From assembly GCF_029227915.1 (NCBI RefSeq), contig NC_079884.1:558001-622000 (forward strand): a stretch of DNA of 64,000 bases, given 5' to 3'. Source of the DNA: Hydractinia symbiolongicarpus (lineage: Eukaryota > Cnidaria > Hydrozoa > Anthoathecata > Hydractiniidae). The notes beneath the pieces were generated by a model, which saw only the letters and a program-made list of their open reading frames with translations, was not told the DNA's origin and searched no databases. The translations under genes were made by a program, and so were the position numbers. Positions 22,601 through 33,883 of this stretch are shown here, in pieces. How positions within the stretch are numbered: the stretch's first letter is position 1; the number at the start of each line of letters is the position of its first letter.

Positions 22601-24586
22601 ACAACAACAACAAACGTCCGTAAATCAAACAACCCAAATGTGTTACCAGCATTTCGCAGTGTCTGGTATTCCTAGACTTAAGGTTTTATAGAAAAATCCA
22701 GTAAATTGTTACCTGAAGTATAGCCTTCAAAAAGGTTTTCAAATGATTGTAAGAGTTCAAAACATCAGCCAGTACATCTCCATAGAAATTTAAATAACCT
22801 TTTAAGATTTGCAACTTCGCAAGCTTGACATCTTCATTGGCACTGTTCATTATCCTTGGCAACGATAAGAACTGAGCATACAACTTTTCGTCCAAAAGAC
22901 TCTTCAGCTTAATTCTACCTAATTCAACGCAAAAGGTCGCTATGATATGTTTATATTTTTATAAGTGAACATAACAAAAGACGTGACGTCACACTAATTT
23001 TTTTTTAACGATTCTGTAATTAAAAATGATAAAATTCAACCCTAAAATGGAAATGCTTTAGAATTTATTACAAAAAATTAGGAAGTGGGCTAAAAAGCCT
23101 CCTTCTCCCCTGACCTGAATAGGGTTAAAAGGGAACTTGAGGTATAAAATGATGCTGGACTTATGTTACAGAACTTAAAAAGTTGGTTACCAAGTCTTTT
23201 TAACTTTTTTAAAAAGCTTTTTTCGTTTTCAAGATATTCACATTTAAAGAATTTCAGATTTAATTATGCTTATGAATTATGATGTAATATTAAAGCAATA
23301 GCAAATGTTGACATTTTGTGTCATCTGCAATTTTAGACCTGTGAAGGGATACGCATTCAAACTTTATCAATACATAGGTATTATAAGGTGAAATGATTAA
23401 TGACATCCGTTTGCTTGTCCTAGGCTTCTTAATTTTTTGCTGACGATCTCCTAACTTAGGATCTGCTTAGAAATTTCATACCTTGATTTTGAAATTTTCT
23501 TGTAGCCATCTGTAGAACCTTTTCACTTTCACACTTCACATTATCATAAGAATCACTGGTCAACTTAACTAAAGCATCCAGAAATTCTGAAGCAGAACAC
23601 GACAATGTCTGCATACAGCAAGTTAACATACTTTCAAGAAAATCTACTAGTGCCAGTCTTACTTTTACATTGCTGTTACATGTCAACAAAGGAAGGATAT
23701 TTCCAAAAACAACATCCAAATTTTTAACAGTTTTCTGTATCCATTCTTTTGTTACGTTCACTTTTAAAGATTTCTCTAAATTTCCACCATCATTTTCACA
23801 TTCAGCACAATCTGTTTTACAAGGATTTAAAATGGTTTCCAGACTTTGTGATGTTTCACAAGGGTTCATATTGTCATTTAATGTCAAGCAAATAACCTGG
23901 GAAAATGTACTTATTGCTTTGATAAGAACTTGTTGCAGCTGGTTCTTCGTAAAAAGTCTATTAAACATCATTGCTATTCCAGGTAAAAATGAAGACAAAA
24001 AATGTCCAACTTTTTTAGATTTTTCTGATGTGACATGTTCACCACAAACCAGTTTTAAACTACAAAGTGAAGCAAGTTGTAGCTTCTGATCTTTCTCGTT
24101 TTCAACAAGATTTAAAAGAATAGAAATTACATGACCTATTAAAGGTAATTGATTCTCATCATAAAGTAGTTCTAAATCTGTAATGTTAACATTGGAGAAT
24201 GTTGTTATGAGTAGCTCGACAACTGCCAACTTGATTTCCTCGGATAACACTTGCTCTTTTGCATGAATTGAAAAAAAAGTCAATGAAAAAATATTTAAAT
24301 TCCATAACAGCAATTCTTTATTCAGTACCGAACTTGAACAGCTGCTATAAGCCAATTGTAAGCATTTATAACACAAAATTTTTTGCTCCTCTCTCAACAC
24401 TTTCTTTTCTAGAGTTAATTTAAAGGGGAAGGTAACATATTGCAACAATGCACCGTCACTAATTTTGCATGTTACATGATTTTTCATAGCTTCCAATGCA
24501 TACTTAAGGTTGCTTGTTGATGGGTCTTTTGCAACTGCCACACAGGCTGGCCGTAACAAATGAAATAGGTTTGGTACATCACCCAT
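16666..24586 (-). CDS. TTI1: TELO2-interacting protein 1 (TTI1), eight coding exons
   Basis: TTI1 is the HEAT-repeat scaffold of the TTT complex (TELO2-TTI1-TTI2), which works with HSP90 to fold and stabilise PIK-related kinases (mTOR, ATM, ATR, DNA-PK, SMG1). Exons: 23482-24586, 22713-22918, 22089-22389, 21002-21717, 19049-19267, 17636-17809, 17219-17518, 16666-16863. They join in frame to 1072 aa (human about 1089). All seven introns are GT-AG with matching phases. The N-terminus carries the family pattern LLRPACV then LLQYVTFPFKLTLE. The C-terminus has W-I-L-L and TPPHHSFKCIKL ahead of a YTDNIVKL-like end, as in vertebrate TTI1. The rest is helical HEAT-type repeats with an acidic low-complexity linker at about 807-838 (exon 5). 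The start (24586) fits the family N-terminus; a longer frame to 24631 crosses a splice acceptor. Least certain point: the exon 3 donor (22087-22088) has a nearby alternative in the same phase. Confidence 0.93.
18043..18395. mobile_element. Degraded pogo/Tc1-like MITE in TTI1 intron 5
   Basis: The left end (18042 onward) reads TACAGTAGACTCCCGTTAAC. Near the right end the plus strand has GTGCGAGTTAGCGAGATTTA followed by CTTTA, an imperfect inverted counterpart. Length is about 350 bp with no ORF. It resembles the terminus at 11.4 kb in its CAGTAGA-start, so it may belong to the same family. Confidence 0.45.
18757..18779 (+). repeat. Poly(A) tract of about 23 nt in TTI1 intron 5
   Basis: An uninterrupted A run of about 23 nt. 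It could be the tail of an inserted retroposon or simple slippage. I see no recognisable element body beside it. Confidence 0.7.
20217..20479. mobile_element. MITE with ~30-bp terminal inverted repeats in TTI1 intron 4
   Basis: The left end reads GGCCGTTTTCCACTTCAAG followed by AAAATTTCC. The reverse complement of the right end reads GGCTATTTTCCACTTCAAG followed by AAAAATTTCC. That is near-perfect matching over about 30 bp in a 263-bp element. The flanks are TAAA on the left and TTAAA on the right, a possible target-site duplication. No coding capacity. Confidence 0.75.
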
Positions 24587-24595
24587 TATTAACCT
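24587..24595 (-). promoter_or_regulatory. 3' splice site 7 nt before the TTI1 start codon
   Basis: The minus strand reads TTTCTATGTGTAG, then 7 nt, then ATGGGTGATG. This argues against the longer frame beginning at 24631 and again implies a spliced leader or a 5' UTR intron. Confidence 0.55.
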
Positions 24596-24701
24596 ACACA
24601 TAGAAAGAGAAATATACCTTAAAAATTCCATACTTTTCTATTATTTTTTAACATTTTTGCTGCTTTAATCCTAAGTAATTGCGAAATAAATTTTATAAAA
24701 C

Positions 24702-25416
24702 AGCATTCACATGTACGTAAATTTTTACATAAGGGCTTTTGGACTGGGCAGTGTTTATTCATTCTCTTAGGTTGAAGAAAATATTTACGTACATGTGGCA
24801 TGTTTAACAAAAAGTATGTATATACTTACAGTGTTTTGTAAGTGCTTACGTAGATTTTCTTATGAACAAAAATTTTTGTTCGTAAGAAACTGTATGTAAG
24901 CCAAAAAAAAGAAAAAATTGCGCAATAACATTCGATTCTATATTCGAACGTCTAAAATTTAAAATCTTCAATCAAAGCAAAAACAAAGTATATTCAAAAT
25001 GTTTTTGTATAAGGAGAAAGAGTTCTCGACTGTCGTTTATAAATATATAGGCTTTTCTTTTCAAAAAGAGCAATGCCGATTTTTACAGAAAGAACATTAA
25101 CAAGAATGCCTGGAAAGCAGTTGCAAATACACTTCATTTAAAAGATGGTAGGTCATTCTGTTGCTACATGTTTTTTTGCGTTTTTTTGACAACATCTCCG
25201 TCTTAAAACAAGAGCAGTTGATAAAAGTGATATTTGATGATCGCTGCCATGCTTAATAAACCAAAACAAAATTTATGTGAGTTACGTAAGAGATTTACGT
25301 ATATGTAAACAAAAGTCTACATAACATGTGACCAAAACCTTGTGTAAGGAGAGATTTCTTACGAAAAATTTGCCGTAAGCCCTTACGTAAAATTACATGT
25401 AGATGTGAATGCGGCT
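24702..25416. mobile_element. Fold-back element with ACGTAAG-rich arms directly upstream of TTI1
   Basis: The left end has GCATTCACATGTACGTAAAT then TTTTACATAAGGGCTT. The reverse complement of the right end has GCATTCACATCTACATGTAA then TTTTACGTAAGGGCTTAC. The interior near both arms holds further CTTACGT/ACGTAAG palindromes. It is about 715 bp, with no transposase. It begins about 110 bp upstream of the TTI1 start codon and so occupies the promoter region. Confidence 0.65.
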
Positions 25417-27206
25417 TAAAAGGCTTAAGAAACAATTTTATGTTGATGCATAAACCAAATATTTTAATTTCATAAAAAGGACTAATGCACAGACCAAGTG
25501 ACAAAAGATAAAATATGAATTCAACCAGGAAAAGCACAATGAAAAAAAAGATTATCTAAAATTTTTTAAAGGTTTTCCATTCTTTTTATGTGCAGAATTA
25601 GAAGATAATGTTATGAGTCTTTACTAATAAACAGAAACCAAAATAGAATTAAAAAACATTATTTTCACAGTTGATAGACAGTGACAATGACTTTTTTGGG
25701 GTGCAGATTAATAACATTATAAAATTAGATTATTCCTGGTTTTATTTATCATTTTTTACTGCTAACAGTCTCAAAGGTAAGCAAATTTCTGGATTACAAA
25801 TGTAGAGTACCATGGTATCTACAATTGGTTATCCTTCTTTTACGGTTACCAATGTCTTAGGTATATTCTAGAAAAATATCATATCTATAGATATTTCAAA
25901 ATTTGTTCATAGTATATGAGTGTTTTGTATACATATCTGAGATGAATGATTAATGTTTTAATAACATTTCATCAATATTATGAGAATAAAAATGCACTAT
26001 AGTCAAACTAGTCGATAAAGCCCGCAGACAAATCCACTAACTTAGAAAAACAATGGAAAAATCCGTCATTTTAATTTAAAGACCCACCAATGTGACACAA
26101 ATTTTTTTTAAGAAATTAGTTTGACAGTTGCTTTTATTGCATAGAGCTGGAAATACTGATTAAGGAAATGTATAGGATCATATTTTTTGATAAAGGGTTA
26201 CAGAGTTATTGGGGTTTAAAAGCTTTTTTGATTTACTATCAACCCCTAAACGAGTGAGTTGATTCAACTTTGAGGAACTTATCAGCTTAGTTGCAGGTGG
26301 TTTCTAGTTACTCAAACAGGAGATGATGTCAGTTATTTCATCTGTTTTGAAGTTATTTACCCTCAACATAGAAGTGTAATGTAATGGCTTTGAAAATGCT
26401 ATTGACATTAGTCTAAAATATATCTATGTTGTGTTGTAACGTTATTAAATTTTTCTCAACTTTTCCAGTTACATCAAAGGAAAACGAACAAGGTAAAACG
26501 AACACCTACACTCTGCTGATCATTTGACGGCCAGACACAGCATATACTCCTATTATTATAATAGATATTTCAGAACCAAAAAAAAGTGTGAAATTGTCTT
26601 TTAACAGTCTCTGTGAGGGAGGGCATAACAAGTATATTATCCGCAATTTTAGATTATATTTTTTTTAGTTCTTCCCTTTATTTAGAATTTTATGTTAGGG
26701 AGTATTTAACACCATAAAATCTTCACTATTTTTAATTAAAAAATATATACTCAGGGACTTTACAATGGAGTGTTCCTATCCTCTAGGTAAACACCATTTT
26801 CACCATCCATACATTTTCTCAAAACTGTATGGTTACCCTTTGGCACCAACAGAACAAATCAAAGGCATTTTAGACATTAGTCAATGACTTAAAAATCTTC
26901 AATTATCCCTAGTAATATTGCAGTATAAACAAGGCAACTTTTTGCAAGATCTTTTACAAAACACTGACTATGCAGCTATGCACCATTTCCACAGCCTACA
27001 AACGTTGTTTATATAATAGCTTACACAATCATATAGCAAAACACAAAACAGACTGATTGCAATTTCTTTTAGTACTAACAAAATAAATTCTATATATCTC
27101 AGAAGATTTATATTGTCACTTAACAGTACACAATGGTCTTGTATATTTCCTTTACAAAGCAAATCAGTAGTTTGATTCCCACTTTTTTAAGTTTTTATAT
27201 ATCCTT
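25417..27206. other. Non-coding stretch, no gene recognised
   Basis: AT-rich, without supported ORFs. I see no repeat structure with clear ends here. Confidence 0.4.
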
Positions 27207-27607
27207 TGTGGCGCCGTAGATTAGTGGTTATTGCTCTCGTACTCGCTGGAGACCAGGGTTCAATTCCTCTTGACGGCGATTCAACATGGGCGAGTGAATG
27301 TTACCATAGCCCCGGGTTAACCCAAGCCATGTGAGGGAAATTGGGGAGATGGCACATGGTGTGGGCCGTTGGATGTTGCCAGGAGTTGTCTAGTAGAGCG
27401 CGGGCCCTAATTGGGTCTGCGTAGCTCAAAAAGAGCATTAAATACTCTAGGACTCTCCCTCTAAGCCATGGCCCCTCCTGGAAATAATAGACAGGGTATA
27501 TCCCTCGATATTTGTGAGGCTAGCCATATAAAATATGCACATCTATCCGTCTGTCTGTCTCCCTGTCTGTCTTCCTATCTATCTGTCTGTCTGTCTATCT
27601 ATCTATC
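27207..27607 (+). mobile_element. tRNA-derived SINE with a TCTG/TCTA microsatellite tail
   Basis: The head (27211-27283) is tRNA-like: acceptor-stem strands GCGCCGT and ACGGCGA pair at six of seven positions, an A-box-like TAGATTAGTGG lies about 8 nt in, and a B-box-like GGTTCAATTCC follows at about 27257-27267. The anticodon arm is degenerate and there is no free tRNA 3' context. A body of about 190 bp follows, rich in GGGCC and GCATTAAATACTC-type sequence, then a 3' (TCTG/TCTA/TCCC)n microsatellite at about 27541-27607. This head-body-simple-tail layout is that of a RNA polymerase III SINE mobilised by a partner LINE. The head best resembles tRNA-Asp-like sequences by eye; I would not insist on it. 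Confidence 0.75.
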
Positions 27608-29159
27608 CTGCAAACACTGGGTGTATATATTTATATACCGAAATTGCAGGAAAAATTAAATTCACATCTCTAATGTGACTTCACTTTTCTTGCTAACTTT
27701 CTCTGTTTACTGGCAACATGGGATTGCTATAACAACATATCCTTAGCCTTATTAATAAGTCTATGATCAACCATATTTACCAAATTTACCTGTTAAGTTT
27801 GTACTTTACAAATATATTTACTAAAAATATATTGTGAATATATTTACTAAAAAATTTTCATTGTAAACGTATTGTAAATCACATGATTAGGCGTTACACA
27901 CGGTTAGTGTCCGCTCGGGTTGAAAATGTGACTCGGTTGGTCAATTTTTAAAAATAATTTCCTTTTTTCTTTAAAAACTATAAACTATAATCATTAAACT
28001 GTACAACAGTGAACATCGTTTCTCTGTTCATATTGCTATCATTATTAACATCCTTCAGTCGCGCATTATAACTGAGTAGCCTGGTAACAAATAATAGGTT
28101 ACTCTAGCACTGGGGGTCGAGGCCTTGTGTGCCACAAAACAGAAAGAAGAAATCACAGCATTGCCTCGTTATTATTAATTATGATAACTAATGCTTATCA
28201 CGCTCTTTCTTTTTTCATTAGCTTAACAGGGATTACTGCATATTATAAGCCAAATTACCCAATGGGGGAGAATGGTCATTGTGATAGTTGAAGATAGTTG
28301 CAGAACTATGGAGATAATTAAATTTAGAGCATGAAAGGGGAAATTCTGAAAATTTAGATATTTTGTCTAAATTCTGATAATGTCTCCGTAAGGAAACGAC
28401 TACCTGTTTGAACAAAGGAAAATAATCAGAAAGTAAGACAGCTAGCGAGGCAAAGCTGTCTTCAGAAACAACAACAAGAAGTGGTCAGTGTTGCAAAGAA
28501 GTCTGATTTCAGTTAAAACGTTAAAATTAAAGCCTAATTTGCGGTTATCCCTGACTGTTTATGAAACATTTGAACATGTTCTGGTTGTCAGTTTTCAATA
28601 AAATTTTCAGGATGTTTTCTCATGTATATCTTTCAATTTTTACTATAAAATAGGTACCTCAAAAAAAGTTGCCTACAGGGTGATTACGCGCCTTTAAGAT
28701 CCTAGCTATCTAGCTAACTTTTTTTTTGAATTGTCTGTATCATCAGGCAATGTTTAATCTTCAAAATAAGCCACAACAGGGCAGTTCAGAAACTTTTCTC
28801 TAGAAATGAGGCGAAACTGTACCATAAGCTTTTATATATAGCTAGCTAGGCAAATAAAAGTTATTTCAAGCGCATCAAGTGCTGATAAAAACTCGAAGGA
28901 TGTTAATTTTTCACAAAAGTAGCTACACTACACGTTACTCTAGCTATCTGCAGCAGAAAAACCCTCACATTACACAAAATACTTTTATCTTTGACTTGAA
29001 AGTTTCTTTCCTAACATTATTAAAATCTTTGTATCTTGAGTTTCCAAGTCCCATCAAAATCACATGCCCGATCTCCACAGTCAGCACCGCCATATTTAAT
29101 TTTTGCGTCCGGACTTTGACTTTAATCGTTCCATTCAGAGTATGTGTATCGTACTAAGT
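27608..29159. other. Non-coding stretch, no gene recognised
   Basis: AT-rich with GCTAGCTAG phrases near 28690-28860. Short ORFs (for example on the plus strand at 28879-29157) show no domain or splice support. Confidence 0.4.
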
Positions 29160-29164
29160 GTGTT

Positions 29165-29992
29165 GTTGTTACGTACGGAGTGTGGCTTCTATACGGAGTG
29201 ATGCTCCGTATAGCTGCTATACGGAGTTTGGTTCAGCTATACAGTGAAATATTGCGATATGTGACTGTTTGAAACGATTTCCAAAAAAAATAAAATAAAA
29301 AATAATCACCATAAAAAACAAGTTAAAAAGACAAGCACATTGTTTTCCTACTTTTTTATCCATCGTAAAAATACGAATTATATTGTAGCTATACGGAGTG
29401 TGGAAACATTAGTTTGATTGTAGCAAACGGATTAAGGAATACAGATTGTGAGATACCGAGAGTATGTTATGCAGAATTTGCTATGCGGAGTATGCAGAAT
29501 GTGCTATAAGGTGTATGCCATACAGAGTATGCCACACGGAGTATGCCACACGGAGTATGCCATGCGGACTATGTCATACTGAGTGTTCTATACGGAGTAT
29601 GCCATACGAAGTGTGACATGCTTCATATACAAAGTATGCTATACGAAGTGTGACAGTTGGCAGTTCTAATAATAATAATGGGTACTCTGCATGTGTGTCT
29701 CATATTTTAGACTTTTTTATTCTTACACAAATTATTTGCATGTTTTAGGTACGATTTTCTAAACTGGAATAGCCCAAAGTAAACTTTTAATTAGAATGCT
29801 TACTTTAAACTTCGACGCTTTTGCTGCATTCGCTAATGTCTAGCCAAACCAGTGTCGACATTATATTCTCGCAGCTTTTTGTACTATATATTACTGTCTA
29901 TACGGAGTAAGCATGTCGCTATGCGAAGTTATACTCCGTAAACGCATGCCTATACGGAGCCGTACTCCGTATAGCTGCACACTCCGAATGGA
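29165..29992. repeat. TACGGAG/CTCCGTA palindromic minisatellite, possible fold-back element
   Basis: TACGGAG or its complement occurs at least ten times. Both ends (29165-29240 and 29895-29990) carry paired inverted copies such as CTATACGGAG with CTCCGTATAG. The centre (29455-29665) is a degenerate tandem array built on about 14 bp, CGGAGTATGCCA plus two. The inverted, palindrome-rich ends enclosing tandem repeats resemble fold-back transposons. No ORF of interest. Confidence 0.7.
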
Positions 29993-30894
29993 ACATGGTG
30001 TTCTATTTCCCCCTTCTCTTCTTACTAAACGCTTCTCTTCTCAGTCAAAACACTTCTCTTTTTTCCTCCGAAATCTTCTCCTCTGTTTTAAACACTTTTT
30101 TTTAATAAACTCAATAATTCCTGGACCCAATTCTGGACCACAATATTGATTGAGGAGGCTGGATTTTAATAATTCCGTTTTTGAATAAATGACATACACC
30201 GGCTCCCATCCGTGAAAAAGATCGAGTTCTTAGTAATTAATAACTCTCCAAATATATTTTATATGTAGTGGACCATGTTATTCTTAATTTTCTATCGTTC
30301 TAAGCAAAAGACCTGTTGTTTTTAACCTAAAATCCTGATATTCTTATAAAGCACATTCTTATAAAAGAAAAATCATGTAGTTTGCTTGGTAGCCGTTGCC
30401 GATATCAAAAAAGCGAAAAAAGGTCCTGGGAACGAGGTTGAGAAACTACTGAAATAACCACTCTGCTACTGAGTTGAATTTATTCGTGATATTATGTTAT
30501 TCATGTAGATGCACAGAACCCTGCTACAATATAAAGCTGTTAGTAAATATTGAGCACGTCAGACCATGGGTGTAAAAATGCGGACCAGATTTTTAAATTT
30601 AGTTGTGAAAAGAAAGTTTCGAGCCACATGCAGAGTAGTGTAAGTGCGAAAAAGAAGTGTCAAAATACAGAAGAGAACTGTTTGGATTATAGAAGAGAAG
30701 TACTACGGAGCAGGTTAAAGATAGCGGACACACGATATAGACAAAACGTAATCAAAAGTGAATCAAATTATTTTATAAGAGGATGGCGAAGCGGAAACGA
30801 AAAATTGCACGTTTACTTATACCGCGTATAGAACCCAGTTCAAAATGAGCGATTTTAATCCTTTTTCTTTCCCAGTTCTAAGGCCGTTTTGGCC

Positions 30895-31475
30895 CCTGAG
30901 CCGCAGATTAGATTACGGAGCAGCCGTTAAGCTACAGTCATTGGAGGCGTATGTGGCCTGTTGACTCATTCCTTTTGATAAGTCCCAGGGAGTAAATCCA
31001 TTGGGATTGGTGAAGTGCTGAGAAGAGTTGTTGTAAATGCTATCATGTATGTCATCAAGTCGGAGATTGTGTGCTTTGGAATCAACAAATGTGCTTATTT
31101 TTGGTGGATGCTACCAACGCTTTTGACTGCTTCTACAAAAAATTTCTTTTACACAATGTCAAATACCTTTGTCCTGCTATAGCAATATATGTCAGAACCT
31201 GCTCCGGGAAAGCTTCTAGATTATTTGTAGTGAGTAGGTTGAAACAATTATAAGAAGAAGACACTACGCAAGGAGATCCTATCAAAATACCAATCATGCA
31301 AAGTACCGTCGTTCTAGATGGAAATCATTCCACTGATTGCTGTCAATGTTGGTAACAGTTTGCGGATAAATCATGCTGCCCTTGCTGATGAGTGTCCATA
31401 CCTAGTGGTTGGATGTTTTTGAAGCAGGTCCAAAATGGAACAATGTTTGTAGGTAGATAAAAACAAATTTGAATA
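30895..31475 (+). pseudogene. Decayed reverse transcriptase of a retroelement
   Basis: Read across frames, the plus strand shows LIPFDKSQGVNPLG, then GIGEVLRRVVVNAIMYVIK, then LFLVDATNAFDCFYKK with LLHNVKYLCPAIAIYV, then TTQGDPIKIPI and later GPKWNNV. These match the order of conserved blocks in a cnidarian reverse transcriptase lineage (finger KxxGVRPIG, catalytic LxVDATNAFNS, TTQGDP). There are at least two frameshifts and several stops, and the YADD/FADD block is not recovered. It is a dead copy. I cannot place it firmly in a LINE or DIRS clade. Confidence 0.7.
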
Positions 31476-32322
31476 ATCGTTTGCGTGAATTGAAACGAGA
31501 AAATGTTTTTAGGTTAACGACTTCTGTACTTTGTATCGTGGTGTGGAAATCTGTTTTTTATTTGTTTACGTTTTGATGGTACCATTTTTAATAATGACTT
31601 CCCAAACCGGTCAGTATGGCTCCATATAGAGCCCTGTTTTGATGAGCTATAAGCCAATCGAATCATAAGATTTTTATAATATGCTTAATATTTTTTATAA
31701 TATTAAGCATATTAGACTAGCTATATAAATAGTATAAAGTGTGGTCTAGTGAATGTGATAGTTGTACAAAGTAGTGTGGTCTATACAAAGTGTAGTAAAA
31801 GAATGATGTAATGAGTTATTGTTATAAAAATATGTAGACATACAAAACATACTTGGTTTGGTAAAACTGTCGACTGTTTTCTTTATAGAAGTAAATTTAA
31901 GTTAAAACATTCACGCGGAAGTAAAAAATAGTTCACAGAGTATTTATAAAGTTTTCGCTTTAGTTTAGAGAGATTGCAGTATCAGAGTTTCTTAAAAGTT
32001 TGTCTGAAGAAATATTGTTCATCTTATAGAGATGGCTAATTTAGGAGACGTTCGCCTTGAAAAATGTTGGAATACGAAGTTATATCGTAGAAGCATAACT
32101 ATACGAACCCGCATTTTGTATAGAGGCTATGTTCAAAGCGAAGAAGACCATACCAATTTTACAAGGTCTAGATTTTGGGAAATTACTGTCATATTTCCAA
32201 TATCTATAATATAATATATTTCATAATATGCCATATATATAGAATTAAATATATTTTAAGAAAATCAGGATATTAAAGATCAAAACAGATACTTGTTGTA
32301 CTTAGTTTGTTTACTATTATTT
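31476..32322. other. Non-coding stretch with a hairpin; no gene recognised
   Basis: AT-rich, including the perfect inverted repeat listed separately at 31677-31714. A short ORF at 32032-32214 has no supporting features. Confidence 0.4.
31677..31714. repeat. Perfect 16-bp inverted repeat with 6-nt loop
   Basis: Arms 31677-31692 and 31699-31714 (TAATATGCTTAATATT and its complement) are separated by TTTTAT. It is a strong potential hairpin of AT-rich composition. Confidence 0.95.
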
Positions 32323-32544
32323 AGGACGACCTGTGAGTTTTCGTTTTGTACGTCCAATGGTATTGCATATATCGGCTAGGCACGACGTCCTCCGCCTTGA
32401 CATTCAAGGATGTCTTAAGGACATATCAGAGGGATGTCCATTGGTTGAATTTTTGGGACCTCTAAATGACGTCATAACTCGCCGTCTATACACAGTCTTA
32501 CTTTCAGCAAGCATTCAAATTGGACGTTTTGATTTTGTCGTCCT
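32323..32544. mobile_element. Short fold-back MITE with GGACG motifs
   Basis: The left end AGGACGAC, followed by a TTTTCGTTTTGTACGTCCAAT phrase, is matched in inverse at the right end by ATTGGACGTTTTGATTTTG and GTCGTCCT. Internal GACGTCC, GGATGTC and GGATGTCC words make it palindrome-rich. The 89-codon plus-strand ORF inside is a by-product of this structure, not a gene. Confidence 0.55.
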
Positions 32545-33424
32545 AAAAACAGGACATCGACCAGTATTACACACGACGGATATTAACAATGACAACGCAT
32601 AAAATAGTCGCTAAATAATAACGTTACGTGTATTTTTTTCATTGTACAAAGAGACATTGTCTAAAAGTCTCCGACTAAACCATATCTAATTAAATGCTGG
32701 CTAGTTTATTGCGAAATGCACCAATGGAAAATCCACCTTGGCTGGCTCAAAGACAAGATGAGGATAACAGTTATCTTGACTAAAAAAGTAATTTATATGT
32801 TTTGCATGTCATAAAAATAAGCAGTTGACTTCTATTTTTGTAATTTCTAAAAAATGTAAAGAGGTGTTTAGGAAAATCTCTTAAAGTTAATAGCGCCCTT
32901 TCAATATTTGCGACATAATTATACTTTAAGACCGATTACAGCACTTCTTCGATTATTCATTATTTGAACAATGAGAATTTTAATTCTGATACAATAGCCG
33001 AGACTAGGCGAAACTAAGCGAGACGAGGCAAGATTATTTTAAAAGCAAACCAAATCGACATGTTAGAAGCTGTAGCCTATAGCGCGCCTCTCTCACCAAA
33101 AGTTCTTTGCTAATGGTGTCCTTTCGTACAGTACTTCACGCTTCACAATTTTATCCAGTGATGTGTTTCACATTATCTCTCCTTGTCTGTATGTTTCAGC
33201 TTTCCATACTTCGATTTTCACTTATTTTATGTAACTTTAAACTTTGGTGGGCCTTTATCAATTTTGTTGGCGACGTTCGAATCTCAAGGTTTTAAGTTCC
33301 GCTAATTACGGATAAAGTCATTTGTTACTAAGCGAGGTGATGTATTTAGCAGTTTCAGCATTTGTCGGTGGTCAAAAATAAAATGGTCTGACAACCATTT
33401 CTTAACAAACGACACTAAACATGC
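32545..33424. other. Non-coding stretch, no gene recognised
   Basis: AT-rich sequence without supported ORFs. Confidence 0.4.
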
Positions 33425-33679
33425 ATTTTTTTGTCACTGACTATAACCATGTTTTTCATCACTGTTTATAACTTTGTTTTTTTTTTCTCACTGACTGTAA
33501 CCATATTTTTTTTCGTCACTGGCTATAACCATGTTTTCGTCACTGGCTGTAACCATGCTTTTCGTCACTGACTATAAACATGTCTTCGTCACTGACTATA
33601 ACCATGTTTTCGTCACAGACTATAAACATGTTTTCGTCAATGTTTTCGTCACAGACTATTATAACCACATATTCGTCAT
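33425..33679. repeat. Minisatellite, about 24-bp unit, about ten copies
   Basis: The unit is TTTTCGTCACTGACTATAAC plus CATG, with length variation in the T run and substitutions (ACTGGCTGTAACC, ACAGACTATAAAC). It is a tandem array with no ORF conservation. Confidence 0.9.
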
Positions 33680-33836
33680 ATTTATACAAATATTAAACTA
33701 GTAAGTGTCACAGTTTCCAATTTTTAGAAAAAGGAAACAGTGATGCATGTTTATGGAAAGCATGGAAATATATTTGGTAGGATAGCCCTATCTTGTAATT
33801 TTAACATTGTATCCTCGTCCAAAGGTGTATGCGTAT

Positions 33837-33883
33837 GAACATCTACTATTTTGTTATCACTTTCTGTTTGAATCAAAAATCAG
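33837..33883 (+). other. Possible signal-peptide exon (weak)
   Basis: An ATG-led stretch encodes NIYYFVITFCLNQKS (preceded in frame by an M-R), a plausible signal-peptide core. It runs into a good donor (AAATCAG then GTAAGC, GT at 33884). I could not find the following exon with matching phase, so it is recorded only as a candidate. Confidence 0.15.

Noticed and set aside
23670-24089. 139-codon plus-strand ORF
   Set aside because: It is antisense to TTI1 exon 1, which is securely identified.
24587-24631. Longer N-terminus of TTI1 (ATG at 24631)
   Set aside because: It crosses a consensus acceptor (TTTCTATGTGTAG), and TTI1 proteins start about 13 residues before the LRP motif, as does the ATG at 24586.
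27211-27283. Functional tRNA gene
   Set aside because: The head has the boxes and acceptor stem, but the anticodon arm is degenerate and it continues into a SINE body and microsatellite tail.
32333-32602. 89-codon plus-strand ORF
   Set aside because: It lies inside a palindrome-rich fold-back repeat (32323-32544), and its residues follow from repeated GGACG words. No acceptor phase links it to the ORF at 32032.
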